Of a DNA stretch of 64,000 nt, positions 23,701-35,647 are shown piece after piece. Origin of the DNA: Mauremys mutica. Its lineage: Eukaryota > Chordata > Testudines > Geoemydidae. The notes beneath the pieces were generated by a model. That model had not been told where the DNA came from, did not search any database, and worked only from the letters and a program-made list of their open reading frames with translations. The position numbers and the translations under genes were made by a program. The stretch spans positions 27,674,965 to 27,738,964 of the forward strand of contig NC_059082.1 of assembly GCF_020497125.1 (NCBI RefSeq), written 5' to 3'. Position 1 is the first letter of the stretch. The number at the start of each line of letters is the position of its first letter.

Positions 23701-25487
23701 TCAAAACTACAGATTAGTATTTTAAAAAGAGAGATGATGCTATAAACACGCACAGTGCAGTAAAAGCTCATCCCCAAGCAACAAGCCCTTTCTCGAGAGA
23801 CCAAACAAACTTGGAACAAGCAAGGCAATGGAATGAGCAGTGTGGAATCACAAGACCACCTTCAAAGAATTATAGCCCCTTTTTATTATCCTTAAAACCA
23901 CAAAGAAGGTGATGAGATTGAAATATTATTGCTTTTGCTCCGCACAGCCCTAAAAGGTAATAAAATGGGCCTATATTTCTTTTTCAGTGGTGTGGCGATG
24001 CCTCACCTGTTATACACGTGCTTTCCTAGGGTTTGTGAACAAATAAGGAAGATATTGGCAGTTCCATCCTTACTGTGTCCTGTCATTATATCATAAGGCC
24101 CATTCCATTGAAAATATATGATTAGTACTAGTCACTGAACATATTAGGTTCGCTCCACAGCTGCTCTATGTGGGGTGCAGAGATGGGACAGGTCTGAACC
24201 ATCTTTCTGTTCCTTCAACCTTAGACTGGCCAGGGACCAAAAGAGTCCTTGGCACAATGTAGAGCAGCTTCAGAGCTGCTTTAAGCTATGCTGCCAGCAA
24301 CCAGTGGCTGCCAACAATCTGGCAGAATATGATGCCATCTATCACACCCCTTCCTGCTCTGTGCAACAACCACCCCTCCCGCAACACATCCTCTATGCCA
24401 GGGAAGGCTGGTTGCACAGGGCCAGCTACTCTATCTTTGCACCATCCAAGGATTCCTCGGTGGGAGGAAGAATCCTTGGCTGCAGCTTTCCAGGGTCAGA
24501 GCCCAGGACCAAACTCATTAAATCACTCCCTATGTACAGTGGACAATGGAATTGGAAAACTTTTAGGCATTCCAGAAAGCATCTTCCTGTACAGACAGGG
24601 AAGGCACAGAGTTACAGTTTGTAATTCTTTCTGATGTTTAATTGATGAAGAGTTCACAGCAGCAGCCAGAATCACCAAATTCCTGGTCTACCATGATATC
24701 ATAGTTCCAGTTGCAGATTATGGGCTAAATCCATCTCTGGCTGGTGTAGGATGAGTAAACTAACCAGTATTTCATCTATAAATCATACTTCCCAGCCAGG
24801 GCAGAATTCTGTTGGAGAGTTCAGGAACACACTCTGGAATGCCTTTGGAGGTGAATCTAATTGTAATTGTTACTGTTCACTGAGTGCAGCACACAAGCTA
24901 GCCAGCCAAGGGAGATATATGCCCCCTAACAGACTCCACCCCCTCAGGCACATGGTATGTGGGTTCTCTCACAGCTCTTTTCAGATTCTGCTCTACTAGA
25001 AGAGTCTCTCTCCTCTCATCCCTCCAGCCCCACCCCATCTGCACCATGCAAGGAATGATTTAGCTCTATATTTTTTTCTTTGTAAGCTCCTTCTCACTGG
25101 TTATTTAAAATATGAAGCCAGCTATTCTCCAGCTTCCCCTTTTCAGATAGCCAGAGTTTTGCAAACTGAGATGTAGGGCTTAGCATAAATTTTAAGTTTC
25201 ATTTTATTAGTAGGTTTTTATGCTGTTTTCAACAGATTGCTTTTCATATCTTTGGGGTTTTCTTTTGTTTGTGATCCCATTTATTTTTCCAGCTTTTTAA
25301 AAAATGTTACACTAGAGGGAAGTAATGACTGGTTTCATGAAAATGATGCCAATATTGCACATTTATTGAAACCATGAAGTACTGTTGATTTTGTGATACT
25401 AAGTTCTTCTCAAACTTGCATATGAGCATGAATTCCAGAGTTATGAATTTATCACATGGCCATTGGAGTAATGAAATCAACACTCTC
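20795..25487. other. Unassigned non-coding DNA
   Basis: About 4.7 kb in which I recognise no gene and no confident repeat. The longest frame (24175-24624, 149 codons) overlaps another frame on the same strand and shows no domain, signal or repeat pattern. Confidence 0.45.
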
Positions 25488-25490
25488 TTA

Positions 25491-25635
25491 GGGCTGGTCC
25501 ACACTAAGAAGCGGGGTCGAACTAGGGTACGCAAATTCAGCCACGTGAATAGCATAGCTGAATTTGAAGTACCCTAGTTCGAACTACTCACCACCGCCTT
25601 TTGCAGTTGTGGAGTACCGGAGTCGACCGCCTTAT
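25491..25635. mobile_element. Truncated Harbinger-like MITE
   Basis: Starts after TTA (25488-25490) with GGGCTGGTCCACACTA and contains an inverted repeat 'gaactagggtacgcaaattc' against 'gaatttgaagtaccctagttc'. It then continues into 'caccaccgcc ... gtggagtaccggagtcgacc', matching the second hairpin region of the MITE at 19858-20157. The right terminal repeat is missing, although a TTA lies at 25632-25634. Confidence 0.65.
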
Positions 25636-26225
25636 TCATGAGTTCCAGCAGGAAAGAAAAAAAAAAAGACTGGCCACTCCATGAGATTAGTGAAGACAAA
25701 TCTTGAATTAAACTATGTTTGTCTTTAAAATATATATATCAAATTACAAAAAAAAAAGTTAAAAAAGAATGATTTTCTTACACATTGAATGTAATGCAGC
25801 AGTGATGTTACAAATAAGCTGTTATGGGTTAGTAATAGAGAAGGATTGTAATTGTTTAGTTTCTGTGTCTTCAAAATATTTAATACTTGTAGTATTTTAT
25901 CTTCAAAAGATGTTTTCTTTGTGATAGATAGTAGGTAATTTACTCTAAATCCTTGGATTAAGGTAATCAGTTGATCTTTTTAGAGCTGAGGCAGTGTTCA
26001 GAGTCTTGTGGTTTAAAAATACATCTTTTTTTCACCAATACCTTGAAAAAGCATCTACATTTCTAGGTCTTGTTGGTGTCTTTTTCCACCAGTTTAAATT
26101 CCCAGCATGCAAGTCTTGAGGTGAAGTGGGAATGGAACATTTCTCTACATGCAAGCAGTACAACAAAGACACATATCAAACATTCCATACCACTACTGGG
26201 CTCTGCTGATATGCTAAGGGAACAC
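25636..26225. other. Unassigned AT-rich non-coding DNA
   Basis: Contains A-rich runs and low-complexity AT sequence but no gene or recognisable repeat. Confidence 0.45.
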
Positions 26226-26228
26226 TAA

Positions 26229-28343
26229 GGGTACATCTACACTACGGGACTATTCCGAATTTGCATAAACCGGTTTTGTAAAACAGATTTTATAAAATCG
26301 ATTGCGCGCGGCCACACTAAGCACATTAATTCGGTGGTGTGCGTCCGCAGTCCGAGGCTAGCGTCGGCTTCTGGAGCGTTGCACTGTGGGTAGCTATTCC
26401 CTAGCTATCCCATAGTTCCCGCAGCCTCCCCCGCCCCTTGGAACTTCCGGGTTGAGATCCCAGTGCCTGATGGGGCAAAAATCATTGTCGCGGGTGGTTC
26501 TGGGTAAATGTCGTTAGTCACTCCTTCCTCTGGGAAAGCAACGGCAGACAAGCATTTAGCGCCTTTTTCCCCTGGATTGCCCTGGCAGATGCCATAGCAT
26601 GGCAATCATGGAGCTTGTTTTGCCTTTTGTGACTCTCACCGTATGTGTACTAGATGCCGCTCACAGAGGCGATTCAGCAGCGCTACACAGAAGCATGCTT
26701 TTGCTTTTGCATGACAGCAGAGATGGTTACCAGCCATACTGCACCATCTAAACCCTTCCATAAATTGGAACTAAGATGATCATGGCTACCAGTCCTTTTG
26801 TACCATTTGCTGCTGTCATAAGTGCCCCTGGCTGCTCTTAGCCAGGGGCGCAAAAGCCAAAATTGGGAATGACTCCCTGAGTCAATCCCTCCTTTTTGGT
26901 ATCTAAAAATAGAATCAGTCCTGCCTAGAATATAGGCAAGTGTACTAGATAACCACTGTATCATAGAACCAGAGAGCACAGCTGCTCTGTGTCAGATCCT
27001 GCAGAAATTATGATCTGTATGCTATTCACAGGGGGTGCTCCTGTAACAACCCCACTTGTTGATTCCGTTCTTCCCCCAGCCTTTCTGGGCTACCGTAGCA
27101 TTGTCCCCCCACTTGTGTGATGAAGTAATAAAGAATGCAGGAATAAGACATGGTGACTTGTTAGTGAGAAATGAGTGGAAGGCAGCCTCCAGCTGCTATG
27201 ATAGTCCAGACAGGACATTAAGCAGTGTGTAGGAGAGAAGCCCAGCATCCCTCTGCTAGTCCAGGGGCAACTGAATCTTTTCTTTACACATGAAGGGTGG
27301 GGGCTGATGGAGCTCAGCCCCCTGTTGCTATGATGACGATGGTTACCAGCCATATTGCACCATCCACCAGAAAAAATTAGGGCCAGGCGCCCTTGATCGA
27401 CCTGACGGATGCTAGTCAGCATGGTTACTGCCCCATGTGCCAATAGGCTGATGACGAGGACGGTTACCAGTCCTTTTGTACCATCAGCCACCCATGGCAG
27501 GGGGGGAGTGAGGATGTTGGTGTTGACGGCTGCAGCATCGTGTCTATCTGCAGCATTCAGTAAAGATAGGGTGACATGTAAAAGAGTCAGAGGATTGTTT
27601 TCCCTTTCACTTCTGGGGCTGGGTGGGGGGGGTGAGTAGATTGCCAAGCTATGCCCTGACCCACCGCGGACACTGTGTTTGACCCTAGAAGCATTTGGAG
27701 CTCAGCCAAGAATGCAAATACTTTTCGGAGGCTGCAGGAACTGTGGGATAGCTTCAGTCCTCCAGTCCATGAGCGTCCATTTGATTCTTTGGCTTTCCGT
27801 TACGCTTGTCACGCTGCAGTGCGCTGAGTCCCTGCTATGGCGTCTGTCTGGAGATTTTTATAAAAGGATTCTGAATTTCATCTTCTGTAACGGAGCGCTG
27901 ATAGAACGGATTTGCCTGCCCTTACAGCGATCACATCCGCATGGTCCGTGCTGGAGCTCTTTTTTTATTTTGATTTCGGACTGCATCGCCACCCGTGCTG
28001 ATCGGAACTCCACGCTGGGCAAACAGGAAATATTCAAAAGTTCGCGGGGCTTTTCCTGTCTACCTGACCACTGCATCCGAGTTCAGATTGCGGTCCAGAG
28101 CGGTCACTAGTGCACTGTGGGATAGCTCCCGGAGGCCAATACCGTCGATCAGCGTCCACACTAACCCTAATCCGATATGTTAATACCGATACTAGCGTTA
28201 CTCCTCTCGTTAGGGAGGAGTACAGAAACCGGTTTAAAGAGCCATTAAAATCGATATAAGGTGCCTCCTAGTGTGGACGGTTGTGGCGTTAAATCGGTTT
28301 TACGCTCCTAAAACCGGTTTAAAAGCGTAGTGTAGACCAGGCT
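26229..28343. mobile_element. 2.1-kb non-autonomous PIF/Harbinger element
   Basis: Ends GGGTACATCTACACTACG and, on the other strand, AGCCTGGTCTACACTACG form 18-bp imperfect TIRs. TAA flanks both sides (26226-26228 and 28344-28346), consistent with three-base Harbinger targets. Subterminal blocks repeat 'aaccggtttt' and 'aaatcgat' motifs. The interior carries repeated 'ggttaccagccatattgcac' units (about 26724, 27340, 27460). The piece 27009-27057 resembles the Myb/SANT-gene region of the element at 41306-43291, so this is probably a deletion derivative of that lineage. AATAAA lies at 27127-27132. I find no transposase or intact Myb frame. Confidence 0.85.
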
Positions 28344-28346
28344 TAA

Positions 28347-29911
28347 GAAACTGAAAGGCATTATTTTACTTGCCTATTGTTCTCTCTAATTACCACCACA
28401 TGTCAACATCCTACAAAAACTATATAGGACTCCTGAAACACTTTAGGAAAGTTTGGCTTTCCCAGTTAATGATCAGCCATGCTGAAGACCTATTATGTCA
28501 TTGACACTATTAGCAGCATTAATATTAATTATGTCAGGCAAATAATTACAATATTTTTATTCTAATTCAATCCTTTTATTATACATTCAAATAGGTCAAT
28601 TTGAATGCAAGACTTAACAGAGTTTAAACTCTGTGCTCATTAAGGCAGACAGGAGAACAGAACAGGCAAAGCACTTCACTGGCTGTCAGCTTCTTTGAAT
28701 TATTTAGGTCATATTGCTTCCACTGTTAATTCTCACCACACAAATTTTTCTTACATGCTACTATATTCTAAGAGCAGCACCCTCTAAAGACACCATCAGG
28801 GAAACACCAGCTTTCATGTCTCTCCTTTTGTATTTGATACAACATTTTGAAGCAGCGTTAATTCAGACTATATGGATATAAATACAGAGCCAGTATCTTG
28901 GCTCTACTCTGGCTGCTTTGTGCTGCTCCAGGTGCAGAGCAGTCCCCTGAGGAGTCCCCCAGGACAGAAGAATCCTTGGGTTGTGTACGGCTACAGTAGT
29001 CACTCATAGGCCGTCGGTTCTCTAGGCCCCTGGTGCTGGGGCTGCTCCCAGAGAAAAGAGGTATAAATGCAGCATCCTTACATCTCAGTACGCCCCAGTT
29101 GCTGGAACTGCCCCTTCTGGCTGTTGGGAACCAGGCACAAGTTAGAGCATCCTGAAAGCTCCTCTAACTTGCACCAAGGACTGGTCCACCCTGGCTGGCC
29201 TCACAACCAGGATAGTGTAAACACGGCTTATTAACATCTTTGCTCTCTTGTCTACAGGCTGCTGGATCACAGGCTCTAGCTTTAGAAATCAGAATCAACA
29301 TTATGGAGCAAATCTTGCCCCTCTCCACCAGTGCAGACAGCCTGATAGGCAACAGGAGAGGTGCAGCTTTGCAGTATAGTGGGGCCAAGGCTGGGAGAAG
29401 CACTGTGCTCTGTAAGACCTACGCTGCCATGTTCCCTTTTCAACTGGACGTTCCAGTTGAAAACTGGGCACCTGGCAACCCTAGTAAGACTCCATGCCCT
29501 TCACTTAGCACAGAGGCTTTGGCCTGGGTCAAGCAAGGGGCTCAGTGAAAACTTTTAGATAAATAGATTTGCTGTTGAAACCTGTGCGAGTGGGAGCAGT
29601 GGTTGTAGCAGGGGAGTGTAAACTTAAACAGCCCGAAATGTAGAAGTGTTTGCATATAACATAGCATCAACTGACAACATTTCTATACTGTCTTTAGGAC
29701 ACTCTCACACCTATAGAATTCTCCTGCTTTGTCTGCATTCCCCCTAGTCAGTGCCCTCCTCCATCCCCCCAAAAAAGAAGCTTAAAAAGTACAACGTGCA
29801 ATCTGCATCAGGCAGGCTCTCATAAAGGGAAGAAGGCTTTTGCTGACAGGATAGCAGAAATATTTTTTGCTGACAATTTTTTATCAATACAAAAATTGCA
29901 CTTTAAATCAG
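28347..29911. other. Unassigned non-coding DNA
   Basis: No gene found. A short repeat remnant at 29424-29485 is annotated separately. Confidence 0.45.
29424..29485 (-). mobile_element. Truncated DNA-transposon end
   Basis: On the reverse strand it reads 'ctagggttgccaggtgccc' followed by 'agttttcaactggaacgtcc' and its inverse 'ttgaaaagggaac'. The TAGGGTTGCCAGGTG start resembles the end of a hAT-type MITE (compare 31538-31660). Only one end is present. Confidence 0.5.
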
Positions 29912-31534
29912 CTGTGCTCTTCTCTTCTCTTCTAACACCTACTGACTGCATCCCATCCCTTCACACCCAATCTCATCTCCTCCCTTACTCTTCTCCTTAA
30001 CCTCTCACAACACAATCATGCTTTGGTCTTTCCCATCTTATATAACTCACTCCTGACCCCATTTGCTTCTCCAACTCTCCTCATCTCTCTTCCCCCCTTC
30101 ATCTTAAAGCTCATTGAACATGCTGTTTATAATTGATGTCTGGAGTTCCTCTCCTCTAATTCAATGCTAGACCTTCTCCAGTCCAGCAACCACCCTGCAC
30201 TCCACTGAAACGGCTCTTACCAAAGACTGTAATGACCTCTTCAAGCCAAATCTTGTACTCCATCCTCATCCTCCTTAGCCTGTTATGATATCTTTGTCAC
30301 CACTGACATGCTCTTCTTGCAATTTTGTCCTCTCTTTGCTTCCAAGACTCTGTTGTCTTCTGGTTCTCCTCCTACCTCTCTAATTACTCCTTTGGAGTGT
30401 CCTTCAGAGGATGATCCTCATCCCCTCTCCAATTTTCTCTGTCCTTGGTCCTCTTCTCTTCTCCCTCTACACCGTATGTCTAGGCAATTGTCAAAGGGGT
30501 CTCTACTTATTGCTAGGGGTACCTCCTTGGGGCTACATCTGGGGAATAGCTCTGCCGGGTCTGATGCCTCCTTCTGTCTCTTGTTCACACTGCAGCTGCC
30601 TCATGCTCCAGGAGTTGCAGTGCTTCCTCTTTGTGACTTGGGATGCTTCCTCTCTGTGGCTTGGGGTGCTCCCTTTTCATGGCCTGGCCCTTCGGCCAGG
30701 TCACTATAAGGTGTCTCCCTTCTGAGGGATTAAAGTCTCACTGCACTGGCTGACCGGGTCTGATATCCACTGTCCTCCAATCCAAGGAAATACCACTTCC
30801 CCAGTGGCTGATAGGGAAACCCAGGCCCACTCCCTACTCCAGGTTCCAGCTCAAAAACCCTTGAGTCAGTGTCCAAGGTCTACACCGTCCCAATCCTTGC
30901 TGCAGTTTCCCTGAGCCTTTCCTAGTCCACTCCTATCAGGCTTCTGCTCCACCACTCTGGGTACATTCTTCCTGCAGGGCTGGGATCCCAGGAGTTCTAC
31001 TCTCCCCCTGGGCTTTCTCCTTTCCTTCTCTAAGCCCAGAGAGTGACTGCAGGCTTCCACACTGCAGCCTTTTTTTGTCCTCTCTTCCTAGCCTTATACC
31101 GGCGCCGCCTGCTGCTGCTCCTCTGGGCTCCATCCTCAATTAAGGATTGCTTATCAAGCCTAATTCTCCCTCAGGTGGGCCTGTCAGGTTAATTGGCCAC
31201 TTATGAGCCTCATTAACCCTTTCCAGGCTAATGTGGGGGTAATCATCACCGTAATCTCATCCACAAGCACAAAATTAAACCACCATCTCTATGTTGATGA
31301 CTCACACATCTGCCTCTGTACTCGAGACCTAATTCCTTCATCCAAGCTAAAATCTCAGTCTGTCTCTCTGATATCTCCACATGGATGTCTAGCTGACAGC
31401 TCAAACTCTACATGGCTAAAACAGAGCTCTTAATCTTCCTCCACAAAACTCTCACCACCTCTTCCTGCCAGTCACTCAGGCCAGCAACTAGGATATATTC
31501 TTAGATTCAGGTCTTTTTCTTGGTCCTCACTTTC
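29912..31534 (+). pseudogene. Decayed L2-like LINE ORF2, split by an insertion
   Basis: The forward strand preserves pieces of an L2-type reverse transcriptase in order. About 30150-30220 reads like 'SSNSMLDLLQSSN' then 'STETALTKDCNDL'; about 30440-30480 reads GPLLFSLYTV, the region after the GVPQGSV motif; 31280-31310 reads HLYVDDSHI, corresponding to the catalytic YADD block with Ala to Val; and 31370-31430 reads DISTWMSS then KLYMAKTELLIF, characteristic of L2. Stops and frameshifts separate these blocks. The element is interrupted at about 30490-31234 by an LTR-like block. Confidence 0.7.
30490..31234 (-). mobile_element. LTR-like block inserted in the L2 relic
   Basis: This 0.74-kb GC-richer segment separates two collinear pieces of the L2-like frame, so it is a later insertion. 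On the reverse strand a TATAAGG box follows 'cggcgccgg' at about 31093-31103, and the start-proximal part reads 'ccaattaacctgacaggccc', which suits an LTR promoter in reverse orientation. I recognise phrases such as 'ggcccttcggccaggtcact' as a dispersed turtle repeat. Clean TG...CA ends and a target duplication are not evident, so the LTR class is inferred. Confidence 0.5.
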
Positions 31535-31537
31535 AGG

Positions 31538-31660
31538 TAGAGTTGCCAGCCCTCCAGGATTGGCCTGACGTCTCCAGGAATTAAAGATTAATCTTCAATT
31601 AAAGATTATGTCATGTGATGAAATCTCCAGGAATACATCCAACAAAAATTGGCAACCCTA
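31538..31660. mobile_element. 123-bp hAT-type MITE
   Basis: Ends TAGAGTTGCCAGCCC and, on the other strand, TAGGGTTGCCAATTTT are inverted repeats. Flanks are 8-bp direct repeats with one mismatch, CTTTCAGG (31530-31537) and CTTCCAGG (31661-31668). The interior has the inverted phrase 'ttaaagattaatctt'. Such a small palindromic element moves only with a transposase supplied in trans. Confidence 0.8.
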
Positions 31661-31680
31661 CTTCCAGGCTATGTCTATGG

Positions 31681-31796
31681 CAATCTAATGTTGACTCAAA
31701 GTTCTTTGGAGCAGGGTCTTAGCACAATGGGGTCTTGATCCATAACTAGGGCTCCTAGGTGCTATGATAATTCAAATAATAAATAAAACATTTTTT
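31681..31796 (+). mobile_element. SINE/LINE 3' tail fragment
   Basis: Clear copy of the tail unit: gttctttggagcagggtct, 'agcacaatggggtcttgatc', 'ggctcctaggtgctatgata', then AATAATAAATAAAA. It has an A/T microsatellite 3' end like non-LTR elements. Confidence 0.6.
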
Positions 31797-32935
31797 TCAG
31801 GGGTACCATTTAAGAAAAAGGTGATGCCAAACCAACTCTAAATAATCCTCAGTCTAAGCCTTCTCCCCAGGCATGGCTACTCCTAAAGTTCCTTTACTAT
31901 AGATTTGGCTAAACCTTGTATTTCTTCCCTCAGGACTCAGTCCCAGACACTAGGTTGTTTTGTCACTAAACTACTCTCTCCTCCCTCATATTCAGAGGGG
32001 AATCTAAGGAACCACACCTGTCCCTGTGAGTCATCAGCAGTTATCCTACAGCTCCCAGGCAGGGTCCCAATATGTACCAATAGGGTGAAGCAAAAGGACA
32101 ATTCTGCCACTCTGTTACAAGGCCAAAGGCACTACAACTTCTGTGCTGGAGTTTCTGTCAAGTCATGTATTGTGTCACCAAGGGATTGTATTCCAAAAGA
32201 AATCAGTAGGACCTATAGCTTTTTGTGGCATCTGAACCAAATGGAAGGTGTCACACTTGTCCATACTTTAACTGCTGCAGCTTCTCCCAGTTACAGCATC
32301 TCCTCTGGGCAGCACTCGTTACTTCCAGATGTTATAGGATCAAATAGCTGTCCTTCACATTATATAAAAACACATTTTGGAAAAGCAAATCAGAAAGTGT
32401 GCACTGTGTAAAGTGTTGAATAATCACCAGGCTGCTGCATTGGTCATAATTGGCAGCTCGACTCACAGTGAATGAGCTGAACAATTGTGAAGAGAAATGC
32501 TTTAAGTGATTTGACATCTAACACAATCCATGAAGTTGATTTTTCTAACCAGCTTGAGAATGATGATTTGCTCGATCCTCCTAAATTAAAAGGATTTGTT
32601 CCACTTGTACTATATTTTTCAAAGATTTAAAAAACCAGAATGCTCTCAGCTAAATCATCCCAGCATCCCTGAAACTACACCAAGAAAAACTACATTTGAC
32701 AGATTGCACAAGCATGATTAAACATCTGATGCAAGCCATAAAGCCCTTATTTTTTATGGTGACTCAGTACAAGTTCATGCTCTTGATTCTCAACTTTGGT
32801 GTACTTCCATCTTTCACCTGATCTCAGAACAAAATGAAAATTGATCATTGCTTTTCATACTGATCTAAATTGTCCAAGTATTATTTATGTTCCCCCATAT
32901 GTTGTAGCCACCTCTTGTTTATACTCTTGTATTTA
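31797..32935. other. Unassigned non-coding DNA
   Basis: No gene recognised. A 168-codon frame (31905-32411) has no recognisable domain and no homologous reading in a repeat that I know. Confidence 0.4.
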
Positions 32936-33042
32936 TGTTATGAACTCTTCAGGGTTGGGGCCATTTCTGTGATATATTTTTTAAAGTGCCCAGCACTGTG
33001 GGATTGGGGCCTCCAGGTGCTACCTCAGTACAAATAAACAAG
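32936..33042 (+). mobile_element. SINE/LINE 3' tail fragment
   Basis: Diverged copy of the same tail unit: gaactcttcagggttgggg, 'cccagcactgtgggattggg', 'cctccaggtgctacctcagt', then acaaataaaca. Confidence 0.5.
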
Positions 33043-35294
33043 ACTTTCACGTAACAGAATAAAACAGAAAAAAACTAAAATAATGTTTCACTAGTGAGAC
33101 ATCTTCGAAGAGAAATCACACCTACTTTTCTGGCATCCATGTGAGATGCTACTGTCATATGAGCTGTCAAATGTCTGTTAAATTTATATTTGTTTTGCTT
33201 TAAGGAGGTTTGGAAAAGACTCCTTTACTGATAACAAATTTTGCCAAACCTTTTAATTATTTACACCAATAGAATTCCAAACTCTTTATAGTGGAACAAA
33301 ATGTACTTTTTCAGAGTGATGAGTTAAATAGTAATAGTACAGTGACTGTATGCCGACACCTTTGGCAGATGATATGCTCTGACATAAGAACCTATTTTAC
33401 TGAGGGGGAACAGTCACTCATTAGACTCACTCTGGGGTTATCTCCTCCCCTTTTCAAAACATGCCATAGGAATCTTTCACTTCCATCTAGACAGGCAAAA
33501 AAGCATCACATCACATTGTCAGTACTGGATTTAGAACCTGGAATATGGGACTTGTATTGGCCTGAAGACAAATGGCCTAGAGGCAAGCATGTTAGCCTTT
33601 AGGATCCCAGGCAAGAGAGCTACCAATTGAGCCTCACTGACAACATTATTTTTATTTTCCTTTCTTTTACTTCATCAACTAAAAAGAGTGCTATAAAAAG
33701 GATTTTCTTTCCCTCGTGTAAGCTCCACCATTATTTCCTTCTGGCAAATTGGAAGTATTAGAACTTCTAAGGGCAAAAAGAGAACTTTAACAGACAAAAT
33801 TCCATTGTATGAAAAAAATGAAGGGATACTGTAAAGCCAAAAATTTGACATATTAACTTGATTTTGATATGTAGCTGCATTTGAGTTCCCGCACCTTTCC
33901 CCTCCACCCCCACTTTACCTGCCTAACCCATCATTGAGAGCACTCAGGGAACTGAAATAGAGTAGGAACCATGCTCCAGGCTGCCCATGGGAATATGACA
34001 GTCCAGCACAACAGACATTCATCAATCACTACAATGCCATGCCCATATTCACCAGCTATCACAGGGAAATCCAGCACTCTGTTGGCAGTGATATCAAGCA
34101 GCCAGCATTGCAATGAAAGTTTTATCTAGATTGTATCCTTCATTTTTTCCAAAATCAGGTTGACATTTTCTATTGAAAAATGTAATTTTTAACTCAGTCT
34201 CAGTTCTGGGCGGGTCATTCTTGAAGTGAAAACATCCCCTTCACATTAAAATTGATGAAGCTTGGTGTGACATTCCAGATACTTCTTTTTAAAATACTCA
34301 GCAAAATTTCATTTCACTCATTTTTGAGGGTCTCCCCCAATGCCCTACTTTTATTTCTGAGAACAATTGTATTCAAAATTGTGCTCATTGTAATTTAATT
34401 TAAAATGGGTCCATAGTTTTGAATTTCTAACAAGCAGGGAACTGCTCATAATTTCAAGCATTTTGAATTTCTTCTTGGCTACTTTACACCCACCTCTACA
34501 CCACCAGACTTTTTAGTTATATTTATTTTATGAACCACTGCTGTTTTAATGTGTCATTTCTTTATTTTTCAAGTTCATTGCATATTTTGGCTTATGAATG
34601 CTTAAAGCAGCCACTGGAAATTTCTCTCATGACATATCAAGTGTTCTGTAGAGATGAACACTTGCTTTGGGTTTGGTTTTTTTTTTCATTTTTAGTTCAA
34701 AGGAAGAATAGTAAACAAAGTGCCAGTCATTATTAACAATGCCCTCAATACTTCTCTTTCTCTAACTCGGAGAACTATATTAAATGCACTGGATCTGACT
34801 TTCTTTCGGATGCAGCTTTTTTCTTTGCTGTGACAGCTTCTGACATAATTAGAAAAACAAACTACAAGGCCATTTTAGTGCCAGCTGCAGATTTTTTTGG
34901 GTTGTTTTTATACCAGTCCATTGGTTTTAGCACCAGATTTTGTTAAACTGTACAACCTTTAAATTAAAGTTTTATTTTAATAACATTTTATTTTTGACGT
35001 TTTGGTGAAATTTTAGATTATATTTTACTTTAAAGTTTTGGGCCAATTACATTTATTTTTTGTTTCTTATCCTTGGGAAGTTTATGCCAGAAAAATGTCA
35101 TTACTACTGGCCCTTCGTCTTGCTACAGGTAATTTAAGAAGTTGCTTCTTTTAAGGATAATGTCCTAATTATTCCTTACAAAAAATGCAATGTGTCTCAA
35201 GAAAGTATTTAAATTGTCAAGTGTGCAAATTTACAATTACACTAAAACTCATGCTGGGAGCTGAACAGCCTATATTGATCACTGAGGAATTATA
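33043..35294. other. Unassigned AT-rich non-coding DNA
   Basis: No gene found. The stretch 33420-33630 has a faint SINE-like look ('tagaacctggaatatggga', 'agctaccaattgagcctca') but I cannot assign it. Confidence 0.4.
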
Positions 35295-35647
35295 ACAGAA
35301 TCACAGAATCACAGAATCATAGAATTCAAGATCAGAAGGGACCATTATGATGGTCTGACCTCCTGCAAGATGCAGGCCACATAAGCTGATCCCCCCACTC
35401 CTTTAGCAAGCGACCCCTGCCCCATGCTTCGGAGGAAGGCGAAAAACCTCCAGGGCCACAGCCAATCTACCCTGGAGGAAAATTCCTTCCCGACCCCAAA
35501 TATGGCGGTCAGCTGAACCCCGAGCATGCAGGCAAGACTCTCCAGCCATACCCTCTGGAAAAAGGTTAAGAATATCATATCATTGACCCATTGTACTATT
35601 TACCAGTGTGGCACTTAATTAACCTATTGACTAAGCCCGGTATCCTA
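35295..35647 (-). other. CR1 3' UTR with 8-bp tail repeats
   Basis: The region after the ORF2 stop holds the conserved CR1 3' end (on the reverse strand 'gaggtcagaccatcataatg' then 'ggtcccttctgatcttgaat'), recognised by the reverse transcriptase, and ends in three 8-bp tail units plus a partial one, ATTCTATG-type on the coding strand. Confidence 0.85.

Noticed and set aside
24175..24624. 149-codon forward frame
   Set aside because: Overlaps another forward frame, no domain, no splice-site or start context that stands out; likely chance.
27090..27647. 185-codon reverse frame
   Set aside because: Lies entirely within the non-autonomous Harbinger element and resembles no transposase.
31905..32411. 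168-codon forward frame
   Set aside because: Composition and text show no known family or repeat; a single chance frame in non-coding DNA is the simpler reading.
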